Origin: Petrimonas sp.
Lineage (GTDB): Bacteria > Bacteroidota > Bacteroidia > Bacteroidales > Dysgonomonadaceae
Direction: 5' to 3'
Length of the DNA: 64,000 nt
Assembly (NCBI GenBank): GCA_012839475.1
Contig: DUNG01000005.1
Location: forward strand, 1-64,000
Of this stretch, positions 44,579-53,350 are shown in pieces. The notes below the pieces were generated by a model. The model did not search any database and was not told the DNA's origin. It saw nothing but the letters and a program-made list of their open reading frames with translations. The position numbers and the translations under genes are program-made. Position 1 is the stretch's first letter. Each line of letters begins with the position of its first letter.

Positions 44579-44896
44579 ATGAACATTTTTGTAGCCGGCC
44601 TAAGTTATCAGATTACTGAGGCCGATTTAAGAGAACTTTTCGAGGAGTATGGCGAAGTTTCCTCCGCGAAAATCATTACCGACCGCGAAACCCGCCGCTC
44701 CAAAGGCTACGGATTCGTAGAAATGCCCAATGAAGAAGAGGGACAGCATGCCATTGACGAACTGAACGAAGCTGAATATTACGGGCGCACTTTGTCTGTA
44801 TCGCTCGCTCGACCACGTCCCGAGGGGGATCGTCCAAGGGGTAACTTCCGTAGAGAAGGTGAAGGCTTCGGCCACCGCGATAGGAACAGGTACTAA
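44579..44896 (+). CDS. RRM-domain RNA-binding protein
   Basis: A 105-residue protein that is almost entirely one RNA recognition motif. RNP2 is IFVAGL at residues 3-8 and RNP1 is KGYGFVEM at about 42-49. A short basic, glycine/arginine-rich tail (PRPEGDRPRGNFRREGEGFG) follows. Small RRM proteins of this form are widespread in Bacteroidota, where they take the place of Hfq-like factors in post-transcriptional control. A long leader upstream and a terminator 22 bases downstream show a single-gene transcript. Confidence 0.95.
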   Translation: MNIFVAGLSYQITEADLRELFEEYGEVSSAKIITDRETRRSKGYGFVEMPNEEEGQHAIDELNEAEYYGRTLSVSLARPRPEGDRPRGNFRREGEGFGHRDRNRY

Positions 44897-44917
44897 TCTT
44901 TATAGGTTCACCAGGAA

Positions 44918-44945
44918 AGCTGCATCGTTCGATGCGGCTTTTTTT
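44918..44945 (+). terminator. intrinsic terminator of the RRM gene
   Basis: AGCTGCATCG, loop TT and CGATGCGGCT form a 10-bp stem with one T-G pair, followed by seven T residues. It begins 22 bases after the stop. Confidence 0.9.
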
Positions 44946-45077
44946 GTATCTTCGCGGAGAAGAGTTGAGGTCCGCACACGGTCTTCTAAAGGTGAATCTT
45001 ATCAACGGTATTAATAGGCGAATCGTACGGTTTGGGTTGTTTCATGAACCGTCCGATAATTTCAAGGTAAAGTAATT

Positions 45078-45779
45078 ATGTGTTGCACGCTCCTAACCAT
45101 TGAGACATCCACCTCCGTTTGTTCCTGTGCCCTTTCACGGGGTGGCGAGGTAATGGTGAACAGGGAGAACTATGAAGGACAATCGCACGCCTCGCTCCTG
45201 GGTGTTTTCGTTCATGAGATCATGGAGCATGCGCGGCGAGAGGGTTTACCACTCGACGCGGTGGCCGTGAGCAGCGGCCCCGGCTCCTACACGGGCCTGC
45301 GGATTGGCGTTTCGACCGCAAAGGGGCTCAGCTACGGGCTGGATCTGCCGCTTATTGCCATACCTACCCCTACGATTATGGCCTCGATGATGGCTGGCAG
45401 GGTGGGCGAGGGGGAGTGGCTCTGCCCGATGATAGATGCCCGCCGGATGGAGGTATATGCCACCTTGTACGACCGCTCGTTGAACGTGCTCCGGGAGACT
45501 TCGGCCGATATCGTGGAGGAGGGGAGCTACGCCGACTGGTTGGATAAGCGACCGATAACCTTCTTTGGGGATGGTGCTGCCAAGTGCCGCTCCAAGATCA
45601 CGCACACCAACGCCCGGTTCGTGGATGATGTGCATCCCCTCGCCTCGGCGATGGTGCCGCTGGCCGAGGAGGCGTTTCGTGCCGGCTGTTTCGAGGATAC
45701 CGCCTATTTTGAACCCTTTTACCTAAAAGAGTTTGTGGCCACCGTGCCGAGAAATAAATTGATACACAATAAAGCTTGA
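45078..45779 (+). CDS. tsaB: tRNA threonylcarbamoyladenosine biosynthesis protein TsaB
   Basis: A 233-residue ASKHA-fold protein that pairs with TsaD and TsaE to make t6A37 in tRNAs reading ANN codons. It opens [16 protein letters not shown] and has NREN...[30 protein letters not shown] and [16 protein letters not shown], the usual TsaB blocks. The TsaD-type metal histidines are absent, as expected. It ends 10 bases before the ABC ATPase gene, with which it is probably co-transcribed. Confidence 0.95.
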   Translation: MCCTLLTIETSTSVCSCALSRGGEVMVNRENYEGQSHASLLGVFVHEIMEHARREGLPLDAVAVSSGPGSYTGLRIGVSTAKGLSYGLDLPLIAIPTPTIMASMMAGRVGEGEWLCPMIDARRMEVYATLYDRSLNVLRETSADIVEEGSYADWLDKRPITFFGDGAAKCRSKITHTNARFVDDVHPLASAMVPLAEEAFRAGCFEDTAYFEPFYLKEFVATVPRNKLIHNKA

Positions 45780-45789
45780 GCAGCACAAA

Positions 45790-46464
45790 ATGATACGAGC
45801 GGAAAAAATATACAAGAGCTTTGGTTCGCTTCAAGTGTTGAAGGGGATCGACCTGCAGGTGCAGAAAGGAGAGATCGTCTCTATCGTGGGACCGAGTGGC
45901 GCGGGTAAGACCACCCTGCTCATGATCATGGGCACGTTGGAGAAGGCCGACTCGGGCAAGGTCATCATTGATGGCCACGAGTTGCATACTCTTGGAGAGA
46001 AGAAGCTGGCCGCTTTCCGCAATCAAAATATCGGCTTCGTCTTCCAGTTTCACCAGTTGCTGCCCGAGTTCACCGCGCTGGAGAACGTGATGATCCCCGC
46101 GCTGATAGGTCGGGCGAGGCATGCCGATGCTGAGAAGCGGGCAGAGGAGCTGCTTAGGCTCATGGGGCTTATGGAGCGTGCGGAGCACAAGCCGGCCGAG
46201 TTGTCCGGTGGGGAAAAACAACGGGTGGCGGTGGCCCGTGCCCTGATCAACGACCCGCTGGTGGTGTTCGCCGACGAGCCCTCGGGGAGCCTCGATTCCG
46301 ACAACAAGGATGAGCTGCACCGCCTTTTCTTCGAGTTGCGCGACAAGCTCGATCAAACATTTATCATCGTTACGCACGATGAGCAGCTGGCATCGATTAC
46401 CGACCGAACCATCCACATGCTGGACGGCGAGATTGTTACGCCAGGCGAGAGATTATCTAAGTAA
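45790..46464 (+). CDS. LolD/MacB-type ABC transporter ATP-binding protein
   Basis: A 224-residue ATPase with Walker [13 protein letters not shown]-loop [18 protein letters not shown], signature [15 protein letters not shown], Walker [14 protein letters not shown] and the switch histidine in [10 protein letters not shown]. The [22 protein letters not shown] segment is typical of LolD, which powers lipoprotein release from the inner membrane, and of the related MacB group. No permease gene adjoins it, so the partner is elsewhere and LolD is the likely but not proven role. Confidence 0.9.
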   Translation: MIRAEKIYKSFGSLQVLKGIDLQVQKGEIVSIVGPSGAGKTTLLMIMGTLEKADSGKVIIDGHELHTLGEKKLAAFRNQNIGFVFQFHQLLPEFTALENVMIPALIGRARHADAEKRAEELLRLMGLMERAEHKPAELSGGEKQRVAVARALINDPLVVFADEPSGSLDSDNKDELHRLFFELRDKLDQTFIIVTHDEQLASITDRTIHMLDGEIVTPGERLSK

Positions 46465-46489
46465 ACAATTAAAATCAAACGAGATACCT

Positions 46490-48592
46490 ATGAAGTTTAA
46501 AATTCTACTTATGGCAATGGCAATAGGCGGAAGCTTACTCGCTTGCGGTGAGGCTTCCAATGAGAGAAAAGGGGCGAACGAGCCGGATGAACTAATCGGC
46601 AAGGCATCGCCCGTGATAGAGAACGGCGTGATGACCCCGGAAGTGTTGTACAGCTTCGGGCGCGTGGGCGACCTGTCGGTATCGCCTGACCGCTCCCGCA
46701 TCGTTTACCAGGTTACCTACGTCAGCATTCCCTATAACCGCACCAACTCCGAGCTGTTCGTGATGAATAGCGACGGCTCTGACAAAAAGCAGCTCACCGC
46801 GACGAACTTCCGGGAGAGCCAACCCCGTTGGATTGGGAACGGCGAGCGAATCGCCTTCTTGAGCAACGAGAGTGGATCGTCGCAACTATGGACGATGAAG
46901 TCCGATGGTAGTGATAAGAAACAGTTATCGGAAGTGGAAGGGGGGATGAGTGGCTTTATCTTCTCGCCCGATGAGACGAAGCTGCTGTTCGTGAATAGCG
47001 TGAAGACGGTGCAGACCGCCCCGGATAGGTACGCCGACCTGCCGGAGGCATCGGGACGGGTTGTAGATGACCTGATGTATAAGCATTGGGACCACTGGGT
47101 GGAGAGCGCTCCCCATCCCTTCGTGGCCGACCTTTCTGACGGTAAGCTCATCAGCGTCCGTGACATCATGGAAGGTGAGCCCTACGAATCGCCTATGCTT
47201 CCCTTCGGGGGAGTCGAGCAGTTGGCGTGGAGCCCCGATAGCAAGACCATCGCTTACACCTGCCGCAAGAAGACGGGGAAGGAGTACGCGGAGTCGACCA
47301 ACTCCGATATTTACTTCTACGATGTTGAGAGCGGTGAGACACACAACATGACCGAGGGGATGATGGGGTATGACGTGAACCCGAGTTTCTCCCCCGATGG
47401 TACAAAACTCGCCTGGTTGAGCATGGAGCGCGATGGCTACGAGGCGGACAAGAATCGGCTTTTCGTGATGGAGTTGGCCACGGGCCAGAAGAGCTACGTT
47501 ACCGAGTCGTTCGATTACAATGCCGAGGTCATCGCCTGGGCTGATGATAACCGCACCCTCTACATGGTGTCGCCCTACCAGGGGACCAATCGTCTCTTCT
47601 CGGTCGATGCTGTCACTTGCGAGATCAAGGAGATCGCCAGCGGGAAGCATGACTACCTCTCGGTGGACCTGATTGATGGCGCATTAATCGCCAGGCGTCA
47701 GTCGATGTCCCAGCCTGCCGAGATATACCGGGTAGAGCTGGCCTCGGGTGAGGCTACCGAGCTGTCGTTCGAGAACAAGCATATTTTAGATCAGCTTACC
47801 ATGGGAGAGGTGGAGGAGCGGTGGATCACTACCACCGACGGGAAGCAAATGCTTACCTGGGTAATCTACCCGCCCCATTTCGATCCTTCGAAGAAGTACC
47901 CCACGCTTCTCTACTGCCAGGGCGGGCCGCAAAGCATGGTCAGCCAGTTCTGGTCGTACCGCTGGAACCAGCAGATCATGGCGGCTAATGGCTATATCGT
48001 GGTGGCACCCAACCGCCGCGGGTTGCCCGGTTTCGGTCAGGAGTGGCTGGAGCAGATCAGCGGCGATTACGGGGGACAAAACATGAAGGATTATCTATCG
48101 GCCATCGACGCGTTGGCCAAGGAGCCTTTCGTGGATGAGGAGCGACTGGGGTGTACCGGTGCCAGCTACGGTGGTTTTTCTGTTTTCTGGTTAGCCGGGA
48201 ACCACAACAAGCGCTTCAAGGCCTTCTTCGCACATGCGGGTATCTTTAACCTGGAGGCGCAGTACCTTGAGACTGAGGAGATGTTCTTCGCCAATTGGGA
48301 TATGGGTGGTCCCTACTGGGATAAGTCGAATGCGACGGCGCAACGCACCTACCAGAATTCACCGCACCGGTTCGTCGACAGGTGGGATACCCCCATTATG
48401 ATTTCGCACGGTGAGTACGACTACCGCATCCTGGCCTCGCAGGGCATGATGGCATTTAACGCCGCCCAGTTGAGGGGTATCCCGTCGCGGATGCTCATCT
48501 TCCCCGATGAGAACCACTGGATCTTCAAGCCGCAGAACGGTATCCTTTTCCAACGCGAGTTCTTCCGCTGGTTCAACGAGTGGTTGAAGTAA
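46490..48592 (+). CDS. S9-family serine peptidase lipoprotein (DPP/acylaminoacyl-peptidase type)
   Basis: A 700-residue exocytoplasmic peptidase from the ATG at 46490 (MKFKILLMAMAIGGSLLAC). The lipobox LLAC at Cys19 predicts a lipoprotein. The N-terminal beta-propeller repeats are visible (DLSVSPDRSRIVYQV, SGFIFSPDETKLLFV, PSFSPDGTKLAWLS). The C-terminal alpha/beta hydrolase has Ser559 in TGASYGGF, Asp in ISHGEYDYRI and His in PDENHWIFKP. Such enzymes cleave dipeptides or acyl-amino acids from peptides, part of the proteolytic lifestyle also shown by the C10 protease. An upstream-extended frame inside the ABC gene is rejected. Confidence 0.93.
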   Translation: MKFKILLMAMAIGGSLLACGEASNERKGANEPDELIGKASPVIENGVMTPEVLYSFGRVGDLSVSPDRSRIVYQVTYVSIPYNRTNSELFVMNSDGSDKKQLTATNFRESQPRWIGNGERIAFLSNESGSSQLWTMKSDGSDKKQLSEVEGGMSGFIFSPDETKLLFVNSVKTVQTAPDRYADLPEASGRVVDDLMYKHWDHWVESAPHPFVADLSDGKLISVRDIMEGEPYESPMLPFGGVEQLAWSPDSKTIAYTCRKKTGKEYAESTNSDIYFYDVESGETHNMTEGMMGYDVNPSFSPDGTKLAWLSMERDGYEADKNRLFVMELATGQKSYVTESFDYNAEVIAWADDNRTLYMVSPYQGTNRLFSVDAVTCEIKEIASGKHDYLSVDLIDGALIARRQSMSQPAEIYRVELASGEATELSFENKHILDQLTMGEVEERWITTTDGKQMLTWVIYPPHFDPSKKYPTLLYCQGGPQSMVSQFWSYRWNQQIMAANGYIVVAPNRRGLPGFGQEWLEQISGDYGGQNMKDYLSAIDALAKEPFVDEERLGCTGASYGGFSVFWLAGNHNKRFKAFFAHAGIFNLEAQYLETEEMFFANWDMGGPYWDKSNATAQRTYQNSPHRFVDRWDTPIMISHGEYDYRILASQGMMAFNAAQLRGIPSRMLIFPDENHWIFKPQNGILFQREFFRWFNEWLK

Positions 48593-48719
48593 GGGGCATA
48601 TATGTTTGAGGAAGACCTGGTCAATGGTTTCATCCCCTACATAAATGGATATAAAGGCAAAAGCTGAAAATATTTTGCAGAAAACAGCGGATTTATTTTT
48701 TTTGTAATAAAAAAATAGC

Positions 48720-48727
48720 TACATTTG
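48720..48727 (+). promoter_or_regulatory. -7 box of the tRNA-Asp gene
   Basis: TACATTTG matches TAnnTTTG and lies 35 bases before the mature tRNA. A T-rich tract ending in TTTG at 48701-48704 precedes it at a rather short distance of 15 bases. Confidence 0.5.
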
Positions 48728-48762
48728 CAGCCGCTACAGTAATGATGTGGCTATTTTGACAG

Positions 48763-48836
48763 GGTGTGGTAGTTCAGTTGGTTAGAATACCGGCCTGTCA
48801 CGCCGGGGGTCGCGGGTTCGAGTCCCGTCCATACCG
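48763..48836 (+). tRNA. tRNA-Asp (anticodon GTC)
   Basis: The 74-base cloverleaf is complete. The acceptor is GGTGTGG/CCATACC with one G-T pair, then a D arm GTTC/GAAT, an anticodon stem CCGGC/GCCGG with loop CTGTCAC (anticodon GTC), a T arm GCGGG-TTCGAGT-CCCGT and discriminator G. CCA is not encoded. Confidence 0.98.
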
Positions 48837-48837
48837 C

Positions 48838-48866
48838 AAAAGCGACTTTTTAAGTCGCTTTTTTTT
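48838..48866 (+). terminator. intrinsic terminator of the tRNA-Asp gene
   Basis: AAAAGCGACTT (48838-48848), loop TTT and AAGTCGCTTTT (48852-48862) form an 11-bp stem that runs into a T tract, directly after the tRNA. Confidence 0.93.
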
Positions 48867-48902
48867 ATGCGCAATCGCTAAAGCCCTTCTTTAAAGGAGA
48901 TT

Positions 48903-49022
48903 ATGTTAAGGTTAAGGCTTGTTCCCGAAAGCTTTGCAGCTGTTGGAGCCGTTGTTGTAGCTTTCAACGTTGCTCTAGTATATCTCCTGTTCCGATCCCA
49001 TAAAGGCTTCAAGTTGATGTGA
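48903..49022 (+). CDS. possible 39-residue membrane microprotein
   Basis: ATG at 48903 is preceded by AAAGGAGATT and opens a 39-codon frame ending in TGA. The peptide begins MLRLRLVPESF, has one hydrophobic stretch (AAVGAVVVAFNVALVYLLF) and a basic end (RSHKGFKLM), as small membrane proteins do. It lies alone between the tRNA terminator and the repeat element at 49078. I know no family for it. A short frame of this size can occur by chance. Confidence 0.25.
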   Translation: MLRLRLVPESFAAVGAVVVAFNVALVYLLFRSHKGFKLM

Positions 49023-49077
49023 TGTGAGTTCAAAATCGTGTTTAGTCCGTCTTTTTTTGTGGAATATCTTCCAATAA

Positions 49078-49182
49078 TTTATTAACTTGCGGCTGTGTAA
49101 AGTGCATGATTTTTATTTTTTTAGTTTGCAGTTCAAAAATCAAAGATAGAAAAAATACGCTTTACATACTTTTAGGGACAGT
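49078..49182 (+). repeat. about 100-bp intergenic element, copy B
   Basis: Copy B of the element at 20203-20304, in the same orientation and ending 24 bases before the next gene. Shared blocks are TTTA(C/T)TAACTTGCGG, CATGATTTTT, GATAGAA(G/A)AAAT(G/A)CGCTTTA and ACTTTT. Copy B has a few extra bases in the middle. Confidence 0.6.
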
Positions 49183-49206
49183 AACTGAAAAATTCAAAAA
49201 ATAAAC

Positions 49207-50244
49207 ATGAAAATATCATCAATAAAGCTTTTAGGAATATTATTCCTTTCAATCATGTTCGTAGCGTGTGGAGTTAATACCAATAAGCAGATACCATCAA
49301 CAAAGAAAGGCATCATGGATGCCTTCAAGGCAGGCACATTGCCTCAATCTTATGTGCCGGCGGCATTTTTTGTGCACTTCAATCAAGATCAAAAGACGGG
49401 AGATTCAGCCGTAAACGCCCATCTACATTTCCTGCAGAATACCGATGCGGATATATTGAAAGTCCAATTTGAGCAGTATGTAGCGCGTATATCCGGACTC
49501 GACAAACAGGAGACATGGGATAATATTACCCCCATCCCCACAGATTTTTATCGTCCAACGGTAGAGATTATCAAGAAAATTTACGATCAGGTCGGTCAAG
49601 ATGTATACGTTATTCCGACGGTATATTCTGCCTATCAGGTAGCACGTCAGTCTCTACGCGATGAGAATATTGCCAAAGCAGGCATAGAGCGTCCTGAGGA
49701 CTTGAAACGCGTTTTGGGCTATTATCAAGAGGCTTTGAAATGGTTTGTCAGTGAATGTAAGGAGATAGGTATACAGGGATTTTATATGACAACTCAGGGC
49801 GGAGAGATGAAGTATAATGATATTCCTGGATTCTTTACTGACATCATCAAACCGTATGATTTGGAACTCATGAATATGTGTCAAAAGGATGCCAAATTAA
49901 CCATTCTGCATATATGTGATTGGGAAGGCACATACGATGATCTCAGCAAGTATGTAGACTATCCTGGGGATATTGTAAACACTCCGTTGCATTTAAATGG
50001 TAAGCCTTTTACACTGAAAGACGGTGAGCAGCTCTTCCGTCGTCCTGTCCTTGGTGGATTACAGAGAGAGGGCATCATTATCAAAGGCACTACTGACGAG
50101 GTAAGGGTTGCTGTAAGCGAAGCCATCGAAAAAGGGCCGAAGGGACGCATGATGTTAGGTGCCGATTGTACCGTTTCCGCTGCTCCGGTAGAAAACATAC
50201 ATGCTGCTGTAGCTACGGCCCACGGTGTAAGTAAAGCGAAATAA
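49207..50244 (+). CDS. lipoprotein with uroporphyrinogen decarboxylase (URO-D) fold
   Basis: A 345-residue protein. A signal with lipobox FVACG (Cys21) predicts export and lipidation. The rest resembles the URO-D/methyltransferase TIM barrel: VPAAFFVHF, ADILKVQFEQYV, the helical middle (YQEALKWFVSECKEIGIQGFYM), LTILHICDWEG, DIVNTPLHLNG, RRPVLGGLQREGII and the final GRMMLGADCTVSA. URO-D proteins normally act in the cytoplasm in haem or corrinoid chemistry, so an exported member is odd. It stands before the mannan/fucose genes but on the other strand from GH76; a link to glycans is only positional. Confidence 0.75.
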   Translation: MKISSIKLLGILFLSIMFVACGVNTNKQIPSTKKGIMDAFKAGTLPQSYVPAAFFVHFNQDQKTGDSAVNAHLHFLQNTDADILKVQFEQYVARISGLDKQETWDNITPIPTDFYRPTVEIIKKIYDQVGQDVYVIPTVYSAYQVARQSLRDENIAKAGIERPEDLKRVLGYYQEALKWFVSECKEIGIQGFYMTTQGGEMKYNDIPGFFTDIIKPYDLELMNMCQKDAKLTILHICDWEGTYDDLSKYVDYPGDIVNTPLHLNGKPFTLKDGEQLFRRPVLGGLQREGIIIKGTTDEVRVAVSEAIEKGPKGRMMLGADCTVSAAPVENIHAAVATAHGVSKAK

Positions 50245-50313
50245 AAGAGGCAGGTATATTGTGGCTACAATGTTAGCAGGAAAACTCCGTTCTTGAAAAG
50301 AGTATCTGGGTTA

Positions 50314-51501
50314 TTATTTTATGGGCTTTAATATACACATGGCTTCCATTAACATGCATCCGGAAAGATGCGGCGTTAGACATACCGGCTCATCATCCGC
50401 CGGTGCTTTACGCCAACGACCGGCATACAACATGGTATTCGGGTTTACTCCCTGCTCAACCATGATGGTTGCCAGGTTGGTCAAATAGTCATGAAATTTC
50501 TGCCGCGTGGTTCGATTCAAAGCTTCCTCATTAACTAATTTGACAAAATAGCGAAAAAATATCCCATGGAATAAACCGCCATCGCCCGAGGTGGCATCGG
50601 GAAGCACACCGTTTCTTGAGAGATGATCGGTTGCATAACTTGCCGCCAAAGCGGCATCATCCAAGTATTGCTGATCGCCTGTAATAAGGAAAAGCTCATG
50701 GGCTGCTCCAAGGAACGTTCCAATATTATAGGTGAAAATCCAATTTCTCTGAATTTCCCCCCGACTATTGATGTTATCGTAAACAGCGCCGGTTTCACGG
50801 TCAAACAGGTAGTTCTTTTCCCAAACGTAAATCTTGATGGCTTCATTCAAATAAGCGTTCTTCAACTTGCCATCCTTAAATTTAGCCTGATCAAAATGAC
50901 GAAAAAGCCGGGCAGCAATCAAAGCGGCTGGTCCGTTGGAACAGGCATTCTTTGACTTTGAGGCATCCGTTTTCCAAGTGATACCGCCATACCATGGGGC
51001 TTCATCTTCAGGTCCCCATGTCGGCCAAATCCAATCATCATACATCTGACGGGCTTTTTGAATGTACATTTTATTCCCTGTACACTCAAACATGCGGATT
51101 TGCGCCAGGACAAACCACTCCATGTCATCCACGTAAACATTCCACCACGGATCTTTCGGATTCATTTTGCCGGCAAAATTGTATTTAGGCATTCCTTCCC
51201 ACCACAAGGGAAAAAGCTTCTTATACTGCTTGTCACCAGTTCGTGTATAGGCATCAACCAAAACATCCATAGCATGAGCTTGTGGCCAATAATGGTCGGT
51301 TGTCATATCAGACAAATTGCTGCCGTAATTAAAATAATAACGTTCCGGGTATCCTTCAAAATTAGCTCCCCAAAAATTCTTGATAAGTGCCTGCGACATA
51401 CCGTCAGCCATCTTGTTCCAATAAGCGGCATCCTTCTGCGCGAAAGAAGGGAGCCAAATACCCGCAACCAATAACAATGTTGCAAATAATCTCATATTCA
51501 C
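50314..51501 (-). CDS. GH76 family alpha-1,6-mannanase
   Basis: A 395-residue secreted enzyme with signal peptide ending SFAQ. The (alpha/alpha)6 barrel shows HYWPQAHAMDVLVDAY, the paired catalytic aspartates Asp125-Asp126 in YVDDMEWF, and GGITWKTDASKSKNACSNGPAALIAARL, all standard in GH76. These enzymes cut alpha-1,6-mannan backbones such as those of yeast mannan. Its neighbours GH29, SusCD and GH92 fit a mannose-rich glycan locus. A TATATTTG box on the minus strand (51526-51533) lies 25 bases upstream. Confidence 0.93.
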   Translation of the reverse strand: MNMRLFATLLLVAGIWLPSFAQKDAAYWNKMADGMSQALIKNFWGANFEGYPERYYFNYGSNLSDMTTDHYWPQAHAMDVLVDAYTRTGDKQYKKLFPLWWEGMPKYNFAGKMNPKDPWWNVYVDDMEWFVLAQIRMFECTGNKMYIQKARQMYDDWIWPTWGPEDEAPWYGGITWKTDASKSKNACSNGPAALIAARLFRHFDQAKFKDGKLKNAYLNEAIKIYVWEKNYLFDRETGAVYDNINSRGEIQRNWIFTYNIGTFLGAAHELFLITGDQQYLDDAALAASYATDHLSRNGVLPDATSGDGGLFHGIFFRYFVKLVNEEALNRTTRQKFHDYLTNLATIMVEQGVNPNTMLYAGRWRKAPADDEPVCLTPHLSGCMLMEAMCILKPIK

Positions 51502-51881
51502 GTCTAATTATTAAGTTTACTACGGCAAATATATTCATTTTTACTTTTCAAATCTCTTTTAGGTTCGCATGGTACTGTTTTACTTCTTTGATACAGGTCT
51601 TGCCAGTTTGATTGGAAACGAAATACTCGAAAAGCAGACCTCTTTAACTCTTGCTCCGTTTTTGATATGTTGTACTTGTTGATAAAGCCCGTTTTTCTAG
51701 GCAAAAAAAGCTAACAGTTAAATTTGCTTTTTGTTATAATAGTAAAGAGGTTCGTTCTGTCAATGCCATTGCCAGCTTCTTGATAAATATAACAGGGCCC
51801 TGTAAAATGTTTTACAGGGCCCTGTTATACTTTGAAAGTAGTTGACAGGTTACGAAAAAGCCAATAAAAAGCACTATTCGC
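51502..51881. other. 380-bp intergenic stretch between GH76 and GH29 genes
   Basis: This contains the GH76 -7 box (TATATTTG, minus strand, 51526-51533), an isolated TAAATTTG on the + strand (51719-51726) with no gene behind it, and the large hairpin at 51789-51828. A 66-codon frame (51504-51704, minus) has no recognisable features. It may be decayed sequence. Confidence 0.5.
51789..51828. terminator. 19-bp perfect hairpin downstream of the GH29 gene
   Basis: ATAACAGGGCCCTGTAAAA (51789-51807) and its exact reverse complement (51810-51828) are separated by TG only. Each arm contains the palindrome ACAGGGCCCTGT, so the element is a direct repeat as well as an inverted one. It lies 53 bases past the GH29 stop and probably ends that transcript. 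T runs are short, so it may rather be a barrier or processing hairpin. Confidence 0.6.
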
Positions 51882-53267
51882 TTATTTCACGCTAAAGGCA
51901 AATGCCAGCGGCTCGTTTTTTAAACCCTTGGGCAGGGTTACCGTAACTTTATCGTCATTGACTTTGTATCGTAAAGATTTTCCGGTTTGCAAAAGCGTTA
52001 CCTTGCTCCCTTTCGCGGGGATATTGGTTCGCCACTCTATGGTTGCGGGTAGAGTGTCGTTTTCAGGTAAGGCGTAAAGGGCATACATCTTCTTACCATC
52101 CTTGGCTGCTGTAAACCAGATGTTGCCGTCGTTATAATAGGGGGTGATGGTGGTTCCATAGATAGCTTCTCCGTTTTTTTGGAGCCATTTGCCTATTTCT
52201 TCAAAACGAGAGTAAACCTCATCCGGGAAATTGCCTTTCCCATCGGGACCGGCACCCAACAACAAGCTTCCACCTTTGGCAACTATCTCCATCAACTTGC
52301 CTATTACTAAATTTGAAGATTTGAATCTTGCACGTGGTGTCCATCCCCAATCGGCGCTCAGCGTCATGCAACTTTCCCAAGGGTAGGGGAGCTGTACTTC
52401 CGGAATTTGCTGCTCGGGTGTTTGATAATTCTCAAATTCACCATGAATGGTCCTATCCACAATGATAAGCCCGGGCTGAGCCTTGCGGGCCATGTCAGCA
52501 ATTTTAGGCATGTCAATAAAGACCTGTCTGCGTTCGCTGTTTACCCATCCGCCATCTAACCACAAGATGTCAATGTCACCGTAATTGTTCATCAGCTCTT
52601 CTATTTGGTTATAGGTGAATGTTTTGTACCTTTCCCACCGTTCGGGGTTTTGTTCGATGCTGTAATTATGTGCACGGTCAGGTGTTGCACGATGGGGCCA
52701 CCAATAATCGGGGCAATGCCAGTCGGGTTTCGAGAAATAGGCGCCAATCATAAACCCCTCTTTTCTGAACGCGTTGAAGACGTGTTTTGTCACATCGGCT
52801 CTCGGGTTCTCTTTGAAAGGACCTTTCGTGATGGAATAATCGCTATATTTTGTGTCGAACATGTTAAATCCATCATGATGCTTTGTGGTAAAGACAAGGT
52901 ATTTCATCCCGGCCTCTTTGGCAGCATGTGCCCATCTTTCGGGGTCATATTCGGTAGGAGTAAACTGTTTTGATAAATCCCAGTACCAATGCTTGTACTC
53001 TTCATAGGTCATGGTAGTATCGCGTGTAATCCAATCTTCGGATGTAATTGCCCACGATTCCACCATCCCGGGAACGGAGTAAATGCCCCAGTGAATGATA
53101 AGTCCGAACTTTAAATCCTGCCACGCGTGCAGTTTATCCAGCACTTTTTGGTCTGTCGGCCATACGTATTTATCGGATACGCCGTGCACGAAACTTTGTT
53201 GGCTATATAGCGACAAGGAGAGCAAAAAAACCAATGTTACTGCAAATAGCTTTCTTTCGTTGATCAT
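51882..53267 (-). CDS. GH29 alpha-L-fucosidase
   Basis: A 461-residue secreted enzyme with signal peptide ending SLYSQQ. The retaining (beta/alpha)8 barrel has KFGLIIHWGIYSVPG, YLVFTTKHHDGFNMFDT, the nucleophile Asp238 in DIDILWLDGGWV, and SLLLGAGPDGKGNFPDEV, all characteristic of GH29. A C-terminal beta domain follows. It removes alpha-L-fucose from glycans. It lies just downstream of the SusC/SusD genes in the same direction, so it likely belongs to that operon or its regulon. Confidence 0.95.
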   Translation of the reverse strand: MINERKLFAVTLVFLLSLSLYSQQSFVHGVSDKYVWPTDQKVLDKLHAWQDLKFGLIIHWGIYSVPGMVESWAITSEDWITRDTTMTYEEYKHWYWDLSKQFTPTEYDPERWAHAAKEAGMKYLVFTTKHHDGFNMFDTKYSDYSITKGPFKENPRADVTKHVFNAFRKEGFMIGAYFSKPDWHCPDYWWPHRATPDRAHNYSIEQNPERWERYKTFTYNQIEELMNNYGDIDILWLDGGWVNSERRQVFIDMPKIADMARKAQPGLIIVDRTIHGEFENYQTPEQQIPEVQLPYPWESCMTLSADWGWTPRARFKSSNLVIGKLMEIVAKGGSLLLGAGPDGKGNFPDEVYSRFEEIGKWLQKNGEAIYGTTITPYYNDGNIWFTAAKDGKKMYALYALPENDTLPATIEWRTNIPAKGSKVTLLQTGKSLRYKVNDDKVTVTLPKGLKNEPLAFAFSVK

Positions 53268-53350
53268 GATTAATTGTCTTGTAAAGAAGAAAGAGACTGT
53301 ACCAAAAGCATGATTACCTGATACAGTCCCTTTTTTGAATATATTATATC

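Noticed and set aside
46310-46489. Upstream extension of the S9 peptidase frame inside the ABC ATPase gene
   Set aside because: The extension is an overlapping-frame artefact; Met at 46490 starts a proper lipoprotein signal.
51504-51704. 66-codon minus-strand frame upstream of GH76
   Set aside because: It contains the GH76 promoter box, is of odd composition and matches nothing that I know. It was kept only as a note in the intergenic entry.
53295-53336. Hairpin with T run between susD and GH29 as a terminator
   Set aside because: The T run is on the + strand while both genes are on the minus strand, and the arms are imperfect. It was mentioned with SusD but not called.
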